Origin: Parabacteroides sp. AM08-6
GTDB lineage: Bacteria; Bacteroidota; Bacteroidia; Bacteroidales; Tannerellaceae
Assembly: GCF_003473295.1 (NCBI RefSeq)
Contig: NZ_QRMP01000002.1
Span: 369,713 to 433,712 of the forward strand
Direction of reading: 5' to 3'
DNA: 64,000 nucleotides
The position numbers and the translations under genes are program-made. Positions 48,249 to 57,275 of this stretch are shown piece by piece; position 1 is the stretch's first letter, and each line of letters opens with the position of its first letter. The notes under the pieces are model-generated. The model was not told where the DNA came from and ran no database searches. It saw only the letters and a list, made by a program, of their open reading frames with translations.

Positions 48249-48845
48249 TTATCCTTTATGTCTGCTTTTTAATTCGCGGGCCAAGTCTTCTATGCGAAGT
48301 CCCTTGCTGGTTAATAATACGATTAAATGGTAGATGAGGTCGGCAGACTCGTATACGAGACGGTCGTCCGTGCCGTTGGTTGCTTCGATAACGGTTTCTA
48401 CAGCTTCTTCACCGACTTTCTGTGCCATGCGGTTGATGCCTTTCTGGAACAGAGTGGTCGTATAGGAACCCTCCGGCATTTCCTGGCGGCGCTGTTCGAT
48501 GAAATTTTGCAAGAACTTGAAGAACATGATGTCTTCTGCGTTCTTTTCTCCGAAACAAGTGTCCGAACCTGTGTGACAAACCGGACCGGCCGGTATCGCT
48601 TTAATCAATAAGGTGTCGTTGTCGCAGTCGGCAAATATGTTTACGACCTGCAAAGTGTTGCCACTGGTTTCACCTTTCATCCACAAACGGTTTTTGGTAC
48701 GGCTGAAAAATGTAACCTTCCCGGTTTCTTTTGTTTTTTCATACGCTTCTTCATTCATAAAACCTAACATCAATACTTTATTTGTATCGTTGTCCTGAAC
48801 GATAGCGGGAATCAAGCCGCCCATTTTTTCAAAATCTAATTTCAT
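48249..48845 (-). CDS. hisIE: Bifunctional phosphoribosyl-AMP cyclohydrolase / phosphoribosyl-ATP pyrophosphatase
   Basis: 198 residues. N-terminal HisI domain with VLMLGFMNEEAYEKTKETGKVTFFSRTKNRLWMKGETSGN and zinc-binding cysteines (DCDNDTLL, then GPVCHTGSDTCF). The C-terminal HisE domain contains QKGINRMAQKVGEEAVETVIEA, with metal-binding Glu residues. It carries out the second and third steps of histidine synthesis. It lies 22 bp after hisF and 5 bp before ftsE. Confidence 0.96.
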   Translation of the reverse strand: MKLDFEKMGGLIPAIVQDNDTNKVLMLGFMNEEAYEKTKETGKVTFFSRTKNRLWMKGETSGNTLQVVNIFADCDNDTLLIKAIPAGPVCHTGSDTCFGEKNAEDIMFFKFLQNFIEQRRQEMPEGSYTTTLFQKGINRMAQKVGEEAVETVIEATNGTDDRLVYESADLIYHLIVLLTSKGLRIEDLARELKSRHKG

Positions 48846-48867
48846 CTTTTTATATAGTGTTATGTAC

Positions 48868-49623
48868 TTATATTCTCACGTTGATACCCTCGTTGTGAAG
48901 ATATTGTTTCAGTTCCCCGATACCGATTTCTCCGAAATGGAATACACTTGCGGCTAAGGCGGCATCAGCTTTTCCGAGTGCGAAAGTGTCCCGGAAATGT
49001 TCCATTTTTCCAGCTCCTCCAGATGCGATAACCGGGATGTGGAGTTTCTCAGCCAGGGTTGCCAGGGCTTCGTTGGCATAACCGTCTTTCACGCCGTCGT
49101 GTGTCATGCTGGTGAACAGGATTTCGCCGGCTCCCAGGCTTTCGGCTTCGGCAGCCCACTGGAAAAGATGTTTCTCCGTGGGGATACGTCCTCCGTTAAG
49201 GTAACAAATCCAGTCGTTGTCCTCGAAATTGGCGTCGATAGCTACCACACATACCTGACTGCCGAAGTTTTTGGCTATATCTTCAATCAGGTTCGGATTG
49301 CGCAAGGCAGCCGAATTAATGGATACTTTATCGGCTCCGGCGCTCAATAGCCGGTCTACATCCTTCAGTTCGTTGATACCTCCCCCTACGGTAAAAGGTA
49401 TATCGATGTGGGCAGCTACCTTTTTCACCAGTTCCGTAAACGTTTTACGGCCCTCGTGCGAAGCGGTAATGTCCAGATATACTAATTCGTCGGCTCCCTC
49501 GCGACTGTATTGCGCACCCAGTTCCACCGGGTCGCCGGCATCGCGGAAGTTGACAAAGTTTATCCCTTTGACGGTCTTCCCATCCTTAATATCCAGACAA
49601 GGTACTATTCTTTTAGCCAGCAT
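48868..49623 (-). CDS. hisF: Imidazole glycerol phosphate synthase cyclase subunit
   Basis: 251 residues, TIM barrel. Catalytic Asp11 in [13 protein letters not shown], and the second Asp in [21 protein letters not shown] and VIASGGAGK are the phosphate sites. It works with HisH to form imidazole glycerol phosphate and AICAR. It is 15 bp after hisA. Confidence 0.97.
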   Translation of the reverse strand: MLAKRIVPCLDIKDGKTVKGINFVNFRDAGDPVELGAQYSREGADELVYLDITASHEGRKTFTELVKKVAAHIDIPFTVGGGINELKDVDRLLSAGADKVSINSAALRNPNLIEDIAKNFGSQVCVVAIDANFEDNDWICYLNGGRIPTEKHLFQWAAEAESLGAGEILFTSMTHDGVKDGYANEALATLAEKLHIPVIASGGAGKMEHFRDTFALGKADAALAASVFHFGEIGIGELKQYLHNEGINVRI

Positions 49624-49638
49624 ATTCTTTAAATGTTA

Positions 49639-50358
49639 TCAGGTGAAACGAAGCAAATCTTTTAACTGTATTTTACCTTCGTAAATCGCTTTACCGAAGA
49701 TGACAGCGGGAATACCTGCTTCTTCCAGTTTTTCAATGTCTTGAATGGAACTGACTCCTCCGCTTGCTATCAGGTAGACGAGAGGCAAAGCATCCTGTAT
49801 CTCTTTGTATAGTTCGACGGCCGGACCTTGCAGCATGCCGTCGCGACTGATGTCGGTACAGATGGTTTTCGTTATCCCCTTGTCGTAATATCCCTGAATG
49901 AATGGAATCAGTTCTTTATCAGTAGTTTCCTCCCAACCGCTAATTGCTATCTTTTTTTCTTTGGCATCGGCTCCGAGTATAATCTTATCGCTTCCGAATT
50001 TGGTAATCCAGGAGGTGAATATCTCCGGGTTTTTAACGGCAATGCTACCACCGGTTATCATTTGGGCGCCGCTCTCGAAAGCGATTTCAAGGTCACCTTC
50101 CTGTTTCAGCCCTCCGCCGAAATCAATAATCAGTGAAGTGCGAGTCGCAATCCGTTCGAGCGTACGGTAATTGATAATCCTGCCTTGACGGGCTCCGTCC
50201 AGGTCTACCACATGTAAACGGCGGATGCCGTGCCCTTCAAACATTTTAGCTACTTCCAACGGGTCTTCATTGTACACTTTTTTCGTGTCATAATCGCCCT
50301 GAGTCAGACGTACGCATTTCCCGTCGATTAAATCGATAGCCGGAATAAGCTCTATCAT
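49639..50358 (-). CDS. hisA: Phosphoribosylformimino-AICAR ribotide isomerase
   Basis: 239 residues, TIM barrel closely related to HisF. Catalytic Asp9 in [14 protein letters not shown] and Asp in [21 protein letters not shown] and LIASGGVSS are phosphate sites. It isomerises ProFAR to PRFAR. It starts 6 bp after hisH. Confidence 0.97.
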   Translation of the reverse strand: MIELIPAIDLIDGKCVRLTQGDYDTKKVYNEDPLEVAKMFEGHGIRRLHVVDLDGARQGRIINYRTLERIATRTSLIIDFGGGLKQEGDLEIAFESGAQMITGGSIAVKNPEIFTSWITKFGSDKIILGADAKEKKIAISGWEETTDKELIPFIQGYYDKGITKTICTDISRDGMLQGPAVELYKEIQDALPLVYLIASGGVSSIQDIEKLEEAGIPAVIFGKAIYEGKIQLKDLLRFT

Positions 50359-50364
50359 ATCACA

Positions 50365-50955
50365 TTACAGTTTTAAAAAGTTACTTAATATCACTTCGCC
50401 CACCGAGCCGCTTTTTTCCGGATGAAACTGGGTCGCATAAAAGTTCCCTTTATGCAAAGAGGCGCTGAACGGAAGGATATATTCGGTTGTCGCTGCGGTA
50501 AATTCGTTTACCGGTACATAATAACTATGTACGAAGTAAACAAATTTGTTTTCCAATTGTGGGGTAAACAATCCCCCTTTAACATTAGTAAGAGTGTTCC
50601 AGCCCATGTGGGGTACTTTGTCTGTATGTTTCTCCGGAATAAAACGCTTTACTTCCGTATCGAAAATCCCCAGGCAGGTAGCATCTCCTTCTTCGGAATA
50701 GCGGCACATAAGTTGCATTCCCAAGCAAATACCGAGAACCGGCTGTTTCAAACTCTTAATGAGCGTATCCAGTTTATGTTCTTTCAGATACTCCATTGTC
50801 GTTTGTGCTTCCCCCACACCGGGAAAGATAACTTTGTCCGCTTTACATAACAGTTCCGGGTCGGCTGTAATGACAGGATTAATGCCGAGTCGTTTCAGTG
50901 CGTAACTGACTGAATAGATATTTCCGGCATTGTATTTGATAATGGCGACATCCAT
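50365..50955 (-). CDS. hisH: Imidazole glycerol phosphate synthase glutaminase subunit
   Basis: 196 residues, class I glutamine amidotransferase. The nucleophile Cys77 lies in LGICLGMQLM and the His178/Glu180 pair in TQFHPEKSGS; KVIFPGVGEA forms the oxyanion loop region. It supplies ammonia to HisF. It is first of the hisH-hisA-hisF-hisIE-ftsE unit. The remaining his genes (G, D, C, B) are not in this window. Confidence 0.97.
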   Translation of the reverse strand: MDVAIIKYNAGNIYSVSYALKRLGINPVITADPELLCKADKVIFPGVGEAQTTMEYLKEHKLDTLIKSLKQPVLGICLGMQLMCRYSEEGDATCLGIFDTEVKRFIPEKHTDKVPHMGWNTLTNVKGGLFTPQLENKFVYFVHSYYVPVNEFTAATTEYILPFSASLHKGNFYATQFHPEKSGSVGEVILSNFLKL

Positions 50956-50981
50956 TGTTACTCCCTTTTTATATTGAGTTG

Positions 50982-50989
50982 CAAAACTA
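50982..50989 (-). promoter_or_regulatory. -7 promoter motif for the hisHAF-IE operon
   Basis: TAGTTTTG on the minus strand, exact match, 27 bp before hisH. No -33 element is well placed. Confidence 0.45.
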
Positions 50990-51524
50990 ACAAATTATCA
51001 TGACATATGGATGTCTGCTTTATGAAAAGTTGTGGAATAGATATTATTTGTGATAAACTGGCTGTATTTAGCGATTATTTGTTCTGTATGAAAATGCCAC
51101 TTGCTCTGCTTTCAACAGATAAAATATATCTCACAAAATTCAAGCTTGCCACCTCTTTGCTTAGTAGCAATATGTTCATCATTTGGATGTTTTGCCATTG
51201 TATTGATACGTTAAAAAGGGTTACATGTGCGGGTAATTTATTTTACCCGCCGTATTAATCCGGTTTAGTCGCTATAGTAGTGACATTTTGATAATTGTCG
51301 ATTTCCCGGAATCCTAATATGTCGGAGTTATTATGGTTGCTTTTAAAATTGTGTCATGTACTGTGGGTTTTGTACTAAGCCTGTTATGCTTTAAATCTTT
51401 TCGGGCTTGGAATAATCGTTGTCTTTTAGATAGAGTAACGTGTTGAATTACTAAAAATGTAAAAATTAAAGTGTTCATAATCAGAAGTGGTGTGGAAATA
51501 ATTCAAAATATCTGATAAGAGGTA
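50990..51524. other. Non-coding interval between the his operon and tRNA-Asp
   Basis: A gap of about 640 bp from hisH to the first tRNA. A/T-rich. The only long open frame (51007-51258, plus) has no recognisable domain, no promoter and cysteine-rich, random-looking content, so I do not call it. I found no conserved RNA or strong hairpin in it. Confidence 0.6.
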
Positions 51525-51555
51525 TTGCACAATTCAAATAAACCTCCTACTTTTG
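51525..51555 (+). promoter_or_regulatory. Promoter of the tandem tRNA-Asp genes
   Basis: TTG (51525-51527), 20 nt, TACTTTTG (51548-51555). Exact -7 with standard spacing; start expected about 34 bp before the first tRNA. Confidence 0.7.
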
Positions 51556-51595
51556 CATCGCAATTCAGAGGAATGGCAATTTAAAAAGAAAGATT

Positions 51596-51669
51596 GGTGC
51601 GTTAGTTCAGTTGGTTAGAATACATGCCTGTCACGCATGGGGTCACGGGTTCGAGTCCCGTACGCACCG
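51596..51669 (+). tRNA. tRNA-Asp (anticodon GTC), copy 1
   Basis: Complete cloverleaf: acceptor GGTGCGT/ACGCACC, D-arm GTTCAGTTGGTTAGAAT, anticodon stem CATGC/GCATG around CTGTCAC (anticodon GTC), T-arm CGGGTTCGAGTCCCG, discriminator G. CCA is not encoded. It is identical to copy 2. Confidence 0.98.
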
Positions 51670-51703
51670 CAAGCAATCTTTCAATTTTTTACTTCATACA
51701 TTT

Positions 51704-51777
51704 GGTGCGTTAGTTCAGTTGGTTAGAATACATGCCTGTCACGCATGGGGTCACGGGTTCGAGTCCCGTACGCACCG
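51704..51777 (+). tRNA. tRNA-Asp (anticodon GTC), copy 2
   Basis: The 74-nt sequence is identical to copy 1, 34 bp downstream. The next three bases (51778-51780) are CCA, unlike copy 1, which may be chance. Both are likely on one transcript that ends at the terminator at 51815-51850. Confidence 0.98.
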
Positions 51778-51814
51778 CCAGACACAAGCCAATAAAGTGT
51801 CAAAATTAAGTCAA

Positions 51815-51850
51815 TCAGCTCTAAATTATGAATTTAGGGCTGATTTTTTT
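51815..51850 (+). terminator. Intrinsic terminator after the tRNA-Asp pair
   Basis: 13-bp stem TCAGCTCTAAATT / AATTTAGGGCTGA with one G-T wobble, loop ATG, then seven T. A textbook rho-independent terminator. Confidence 0.88.
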
Positions 51851-52098
51851 GTTGTACCTACGACAACCATCCAAACAAAAATAAAATCCAAACTTTAAAG
51901 TCTAACAACTTGAGAAACAGTCATAAGAATGCTTTATGATTCTGGTTTTATTTTTTATATGTAGTTCATTGTGAAATTCAATAATTGTTGTATGAGCTCA
52001 ACTCAAGGATAAAAGAATGAAAATTTTATATCCAATATACTAAAATATCAAGTCAATATTGTATTTTTGGCTTTGTAAACTACTAATTCAGTAATACC
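51851..52098 (+). other. Leader of the pRiA4b-like gene with a -7 motif
   Basis: Part of a 318-bp gap after the tRNA genes. Very A/T-rich. TATTTTTG at 52063-52070 is an exact -7 motif 29 bp before the start codon. Nothing else is recognisable. Confidence 0.4.
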
Positions 52099-52668
52099 AT
52101 GGAATATCAGTTCAAGATTCAGCTTAAAGGAATAACAAAGCCTCCAGTATGGAGAAGAATCATTGTTCCGGCAGATTTTACATTTCTGAGGTTTCATTAT
52201 GTGATACAAACCGTTTTCGGTTGGGATGATTATCATTTATTTGAGTTTGAGGATAAGGAATATCAAAGTAGTATTCGTATTGCAGTCCCCTCTGAGGATG
52301 ATTTTGATTTCGGAGTCAAGACACAGGATGCTTCCAAAGTCAAGCTATCCCAAATATTTAGGGGGAATATCCGTAAACTTTTATATGTTTATGACTTTGG
52401 AGATAATTGGGTGCATGAAATAAGCCTGGAAGCGTTCTCAGATGACAAACGGAAAGAAGCCCTTTGCCTTTCGGGTAAGGGTAATTGTCCGCCGGAAGAT
52501 TGCGGCGGTTCATGCGGATATGCGGATATGAAAAATATCTTCCAGACAATGCCTGACAGTGAAGACGCTGATAGCTACAGGGATTGGCTGGGATTGGACA
52601 AAAATGAAATCTGGGATGCTACCGCCTTTAATATCGATGAGATAAACGCAGATTTAAAACGAGTTTAA
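52099..52668 (+). CDS. Plasmid pRiA4b ORF-3-like family protein
   Basis: 189 residues. The N-terminus YQFKIQLKGITKPPVWRRIIVPADFTFLRFHYVIQTVFGWDDYHLFEF is the hallmark of this family, followed by LLYVYDFGDNWVHEISLE and CLSGKGNCPPEDCGGSCGYADM, then YRDWLGLDKNEIWDATAFNIDEIN. The cysteine cluster may bind metal. The family is common on plasmids and IS1096-type elements as a passenger, and its biochemical role is unknown. It sits just after a tandem tRNA pair, a common landing site for mobile DNA, but I see no integrase or repeats. Its stop faces the efflux operon's end. Confidence 0.88.
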   Translation: MEYQFKIQLKGITKPPVWRRIIVPADFTFLRFHYVIQTVFGWDDYHLFEFEDKEYQSSIRIAVPSEDDFDFGVKTQDASKVKLSQIFRGNIRKLLYVYDFGDNWVHEISLEAFSDDKRKEALCLSGKGNCPPEDCGGSCGYADMKNIFQTMPDSEDADSYRDWLGLDKNEIWDATAFNIDEINADLKRV

Positions 52669-52707
52669 TTCCTAGTTTTATAATTCTGTTCCTGTTCCAT
52701 ATTATAT

Positions 52708-52764
52708 CGACATTTCATCTGCAGAAATATTCATTTTTCGGATAAAATCGCAGATGAAATGTCG
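52708..52764. terminator. Perfect 15-bp inverted repeat between convergent genes
   Basis: CGACATTTCATCTGC (52708-52722) and its exact complement (52750-52764) around 27 nt. It lies between the stop codons of the pRiA4b-like gene and the TolC gene. Likely a two-way terminator, although the loop is long and only a short CTTTTC follows on the plus side. Confidence 0.5.
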
Positions 52765-52853
52765 CTTTTCGCAGCAATTCACTTCCCAGATTTTATTATT
52801 TAAAACATGTACCGGCTTCATAAAACAATATCGAATCAATACAATAAATGCTT

Positions 52854-54146
52854 TTATCGCCCTGTAGCCTGCAAATATTCCCGTTTCTTTATCTCATACT
52901 GGGTATAGACCTCCACATATTTATCACAGCTTTGTTGATAAAGAGTCTGTGCTTCTAGCAAATCACTCATTGTACAAGTACCGGCAGTGTAATAATCTGT
53001 ATTCAGACGTAAGTTTTCGTTGGCCTGCTCGATTGAAAGGCGGGCTATTTGTATCTGCTTGTATGCGTCATTCAAATCGTTCCATGTATGTTGCATACGG
53101 ATAACGAGCATCTGACTTTGGTCAATTTTTTGGTTTTCGGCGTTACGTACCTGAAGTTTTTGCCTTTTGATGTCATGAGAGCCTCCCCACCAACCGGAAA
53201 GAGGTACACTGACCGTAGCGAATCCCATCCAAAAAGACTGATTCTTGCCCATCAGGTTGTCGTACATATAACCGCCTCCAAGAGCTATTGTCGGCAGGTT
53301 TTTACCTATTGACATTTTGTACTGCAAATTATTCGCTTTAACCTGCTGTTCCAGCAAACGGTATTCATCAGTTAGTATGAGGGACTTTTGTGGTTCCCGG
53401 TACAGCATGTCCGGCCCGTCGGGCAAAGTATCACTAGTCGTAAATTCCACATCTACACTGTCCGCCGGATGTCCGATGTATTGTGCCAGCATACTGCGTA
53501 AAAGTGAAAGGTTGTTCTCTATCTGTATACGTCCGCTTTTCGTTTCATTGCAACGAAGCTGTACCTGCAATAAATCATTGCGGGTAGTCAGTCCTGCACT
53601 GACAGAGTTTTCCACATCGTTTAGTATTTGGGCTAACTGTTGTTCCACTTTACTGATGGTATTTAGTTTTTCCTTAAGCATGACCACTTGCCAGAAATAC
53701 TGTTCGGTAGTCAGCCGTACTTCATTTTCAGAAAGTTTTTGCTGTAGGCGGTTTACTTCGACATCTACTCTGGCCAGTTTATTGCCGTTGATGATTTGAC
53801 CGCCGGTAAAAAGGGGCAAAGCGGCAGAAACTCCGCCAACTATTCCGTCTTTTAGCATGGACATGTTTTGTCCGGGTGCCATTTCCATCTGCACGAGTCC
53901 CTTGTTTGCGATGAAACCGCCTCCCGTTGCACTCAGAGAAGGAAAATATTTGGTAAAGGCTTCCTTCTTGCCTTGTTCGGCCATACCTATGTTATTGACG
54001 GCATTTTTCATGCGCACATTGTTGGAAAGTGCTTCCCTGACACATTCGTCCAAAGTGTACGTATGCTGGGCGGAAACCGGAGCCAGCCATGCGCATAGCA
54101 GTGACAAAAAAAGTATGGATTGATATTTCTTTCTTTTCATATTCAT
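52854..54146 (-). CDS. TolC-family outer-membrane efflux protein
   Basis: 430 residues. Signal peptide (cleavage after PVSA), then two repeats of long helices: YTLDECVREALSNNVRMKNAVNNIGMAEQGKKEAFTKYFPSLSATGG and the second-half counterpart EQQVKANNLQYKMSIGKNLPTIALGGGYMYDN. The ending LLEAQTLYQQSCDKYVEVYTQYEIKKREYLQATG is typical. It forms the outer-membrane tunnel of a tripartite pump with the two genes upstream. It follows the RND gene by 24 bp. Confidence 0.94.
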   Translation of the reverse strand: MNMKRKKYQSILFLSLLCAWLAPVSAQHTYTLDECVREALSNNVRMKNAVNNIGMAEQGKKEAFTKYFPSLSATGGGFIANKGLVQMEMAPGQNMSMLKDGIVGGVSAALPLFTGGQIINGNKLARVDVEVNRLQQKLSENEVRLTTEQYFWQVVMLKEKLNTISKVEQQLAQILNDVENSVSAGLTTRNDLLQVQLRCNETKSGRIQIENNLSLLRSMLAQYIGHPADSVDVEFTTSDTLPDGPDMLYREPQKSLILTDEYRLLEQQVKANNLQYKMSIGKNLPTIALGGGYMYDNLMGKNQSFWMGFATVSVPLSGWWGGSHDIKRQKLQVRNAENQKIDQSQMLVIRMQHTWNDLNDAYKQIQIARLSIEQANENLRLNTDYYTAGTCTMSDLLEAQTLYQQSCDKYVEVYTQYEIKKREYLQATGR

Positions 54147-54170
54147 TTTCGTAATTTGTTGATTATATTA

Positions 54171-57100
54171 TTAGGCTTGTTCTATCAGTTCACGTTTAGC
54201 ACGCTTCTTGCTACTTCCACGGAATATCAGCAGATAACTGATTGGCAGAACGGTAAGCAGGAATATCATTGTAATGAGTGTGCCATAACAGATGACGGTA
54301 CCCATCGGCATCCATAAGCCGCTTTTGCTCAGAATCATCGGAATAACGCCCATAGAAGCGGCTGCCGAAGTCAGAAAAATAGGACGCATACGACGACGTG
54401 CGGAATGGTAGATGGCATCGCGTACGCAAAGCCGTTCATTGCTGCGGAGTTCCTCGGCATAGTCTATCATGATGATTCCGTTACGTACAATGATACCCAT
54501 CAGGCTAATGATTCCAAGTGTACAAGTCATACTGAAATCAACTCCCTGTACCAAGACTCCGATAGCTGTACCGAATACACAAAGTGACATGCTGGCAAAA
54601 ATAAGCAGTGCAATGCTGATGCTTTTAAAATGGCCTATCAGTATGAACAGGATGATAACCGTAGCGATAGCCAGTGCGCTCATGATGAATGGAAGGTTCT
54701 CGTTGTCCTGTTCCCGGTCGCCCCCGAGTTCCAGGCTTACGCCTTCTGGCAACGGTATGGATTTAAGCTCTTCTTCCAGTTTGTTTATAAAAGCTGCAGT
54801 ATTCACATCCCGGCGGACATCAGACATGACCGTAATAGTATAGACTCCGTTCCTGCGTACAATCTGCCCGTTTTCGCTGACTGGTCTGACTTCCGCAATC
54901 TGGCGTAGAGGTACGGAGGACAGTCCGCCGGCAACGGGAATTAATTCGTTTTTCAGGTCGGAATAATCTGCACAGTCAGCCTTGTTGCTTTTCAAGGTGA
55001 CAGGAATGTTGTAGTCCCCTTCCCATACATTGGTAACAGGGATGCCGCTGCCATAGCGCATGGCCAGTGTTGTCTCCAGCAAAGCATTGTTGATACCTAG
55101 CCGTGCAGCCTCGTTCTCTTTCAGTACGAGACGGGCGGTCGTCTGCGGATTGCCGAAGTCGGTCTGTGCCAACTGAACTTCCGGCATGCTGCGTAGAAAA
55201 GACAGGTATTGTTCCGCCACAATTTTCAGGGAATCCTGATTACTTCCGCTCAACCGTAACTCTATCGGATAGACGGCCTGGCTATAACTTAACTGCTTGA
55301 AACGTACCATCGCTTCCGGAAAAGCGTTTGTATATTTAGGGTCATATTCGTTCAGCAGTTCAAGAGTTGCCTGATTTCCGGTCGTGTTCACAATAAACTG
55401 TGCATAGTTAGTTCCTGCCAGTTGGGGGGCATAAGCCGTATGGAAACGGGGAGAAGAACAGCCGATAAATGAGGTGACGGATAGAACACGCGAATCGTTT
55501 CGCAGTATATGTTCCACGCTGTCGGCTACTTCCGCTGTCTTTTCCACTGCCGAGCCTGTGGGTAAATAGATTTCTACCGCAAACTGGTTGCGGTCGGCAG
55601 TCGGCATCAGTTTCTGCGGAAGATTGCCCAGCAGAATAACACCGACGACGATAGAAGCAACACCCGTACCTACCGTGACATAAGGATGTGCAAAACAGGC
55701 ATCCAACAGTTTGCTGTAGTAGTTCTGTAACAAATCAAGAAACGAAAATCCTCTCTTTTCTGCCTTAATGGGTTTACGGATGAACCAGAACTGCATAAAT
55801 GGAACCAACAGTATTGCTATCATCAATGAAATGGCCAATACCAGCGTGATGGACCACGGGAAGCATAGCAGGAAATCATGTAGCATGCCCGTCATCACGA
55901 AAAGGAACGGAAAGAAAGTAATGCTAATGGCCAGCGTAGCCGAGAAGATGGATTTGAAGAAGTGCGTAGCACTCTGTATGGAGGCATGCCAGCGTGAAAC
56001 GCCTTCACCCAGATTTTCCAGATAATTGTCAATGATAACGATGGAGTTATCCACAATCATTCCTAATGTTACCACCAGTCCGGCTAGCGTTACCGTATTC
56101 AGTTCGATGCCGAAAGCATGGAACAACCCTAATGAAATAAATATGGTAATAGGAATGGTAGATGCTGCAACCAATGCCACACGCAGGGGCATCAGAAGCA
56201 TCACTACGATGACTACTGCAACGATGGCAATCAGCAGTTCGTGGAGGAAGTTGTTCACACTGTCGCCCACCACCTGAGACTGGTCGGTGATACGATACAT
56301 ATTGACTTCCGAAGGAAGTTCACGGTTGAACTCTTCCAATGCTTTGTCAATCTGCTTGCCCATTTGAACGATGTTCTTCCCTTTCTTCATCTCCACACTG
56401 AGCAGGATACATTTTTTCCCATTATTGGTGATATAGCTGTCGGTATGGGGATATTCTTTCATTACGTCAGCCACATCCTTCAGACGTACATTGTGTCCGG
56501 AAGCATCGGTATAGACAATCTGTTCTTGTACATCATATACGGTATTAAACGATTGGGCTACATGTACGGGCAGCACATATTTCGTAGTTTGCACGCGTCC
56601 TCCCGTCGTAACGAACCCTTTTGCAAAAAGTGTTGCCGCTAGCAGTTGGTCGTTTAGCCCATATTTAGATAATTTCGCATGATTCAAGTAAATAGAAATT
56701 TGCTCTTTCTGCATGCCGCTTACAGTCATACGACCGATACTGTTGATGCGGCGAAGGCGGTTTTGCAAATCGTCCATATAGTCATTTAGTTCCCGGTACG
56801 TTTTATCTTGGCTCTCCATTGTAATGAGCAAAGCAGATGTATCTCCGAAATCATCCATTACCTGTACGGCGAGTACGTTGGAAGGCAGTTGTGCCTTGAA
56901 TACGGAAACTCCATGTTTGAACTTACTCCAGAATTCGTCTTTGTTATTCAGTTCGTCATTCAGTTCCACCTGGATGAAAGTCATTCCATCTCGTGTAGTA
57001 GAGAAAGTTTTTTCTTTCTTTACTTCTTTGTACGAGAAAATATAGTTTTCCAATGGTTTTGTCACCTGTTCCACCATTTCATCAACAGTGTTTCCCGGTG

Positions 57101-57275
57101 CTGCGGCAACAACCATTCCCTGGCGTATGGTGAAGTCCGGGAATTCATTCTTACGCATCTCCGGTAAACTGTAAATACCGAAAGCCACCAGGCAGCACAC
57201 CACCAGAATGACTATCTGGCGGTAGTGCATCGCCCATTCTACAATATTACGTTTCTTTTCCATTTCCGTATTCAT
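54171..57275 (-). CDS. RND-family efflux transporter (AcrB/HAE1-like)
   Basis: 1034 residues, the family's usual size. Twelve membrane helices in two halves and two large periplasmic loops. N-terminal VEWAMHYRQIVILVVCCLVAFGIYSLPEMRKNEFPDF, TM4 motif GMIVDNSIVIIDN (one Asp of the proton relay, Asn next to it), and the second-half matching MGIIVRNGIIMIDYAEE. RRRMRPIFLTSAAASMGVIPMIL is the usual C-terminal loop. It exports drugs, detergents or metabolites using the proton gradient. Its ATG overlaps the stop of the adaptor gene by one base (TAATG), so the two are translationally coupled. Confidence 0.95.
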   Translation of the reverse strand: MNTEMEKKRNIVEWAMHYRQIVILVVCCLVAFGIYSLPEMRKNEFPDFTIRQGMVVAAAPGNTVDEMVEQVTKPLENYIFSYKEVKKEKTFSTTRDGMTFIQVELNDELNNKDEFWSKFKHGVSVFKAQLPSNVLAVQVMDDFGDTSALLITMESQDKTYRELNDYMDDLQNRLRRINSIGRMTVSGMQKEQISIYLNHAKLSKYGLNDQLLAATLFAKGFVTTGGRVQTTKYVLPVHVAQSFNTVYDVQEQIVYTDASGHNVRLKDVADVMKEYPHTDSYITNNGKKCILLSVEMKKGKNIVQMGKQIDKALEEFNRELPSEVNMYRITDQSQVVGDSVNNFLHELLIAIVAVVIVVMLLMPLRVALVAASTIPITIFISLGLFHAFGIELNTVTLAGLVVTLGMIVDNSIVIIDNYLENLGEGVSRWHASIQSATHFFKSIFSATLAISITFFPFLFVMTGMLHDFLLCFPWSITLVLAISLMIAILLVPFMQFWFIRKPIKAEKRGFSFLDLLQNYYSKLLDACFAHPYVTVGTGVASIVVGVILLGNLPQKLMPTADRNQFAVEIYLPTGSAVEKTAEVADSVEHILRNDSRVLSVTSFIGCSSPRFHTAYAPQLAGTNYAQFIVNTTGNQATLELLNEYDPKYTNAFPEAMVRFKQLSYSQAVYPIELRLSGSNQDSLKIVAEQYLSFLRSMPEVQLAQTDFGNPQTTARLVLKENEAARLGINNALLETTLAMRYGSGIPVTNVWEGDYNIPVTLKSNKADCADYSDLKNELIPVAGGLSSVPLRQIAEVRPVSENGQIVRRNGVYTITVMSDVRRDVNTAAFINKLEEELKSIPLPEGVSLELGGDREQDNENLPFIMSALAIATVIILFILIGHFKSISIALLIFASMSLCVFGTAIGVLVQGVDFSMTCTLGIISLMGIIVRNGIIMIDYAEELRSNERLCVRDAIYHSARRRMRPIFLTSAAASMGVIPMILSKSGLWMPMGTVICYGTLITMIFLLTVLPISYLLIFRGSSKKRAKRELIEQA

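Noticed and set aside
51007..51258. 83-codon open frame in the gap after hisH
   Set aside because: No domain, no signal, no promoter at a useful distance, and unusual composition; likely chance.
51611..51898. Open frame across both tRNA-Asp genes with a repeated peptide
   Set aside because: The repeat is just the translated duplicate tRNA, not a protein.
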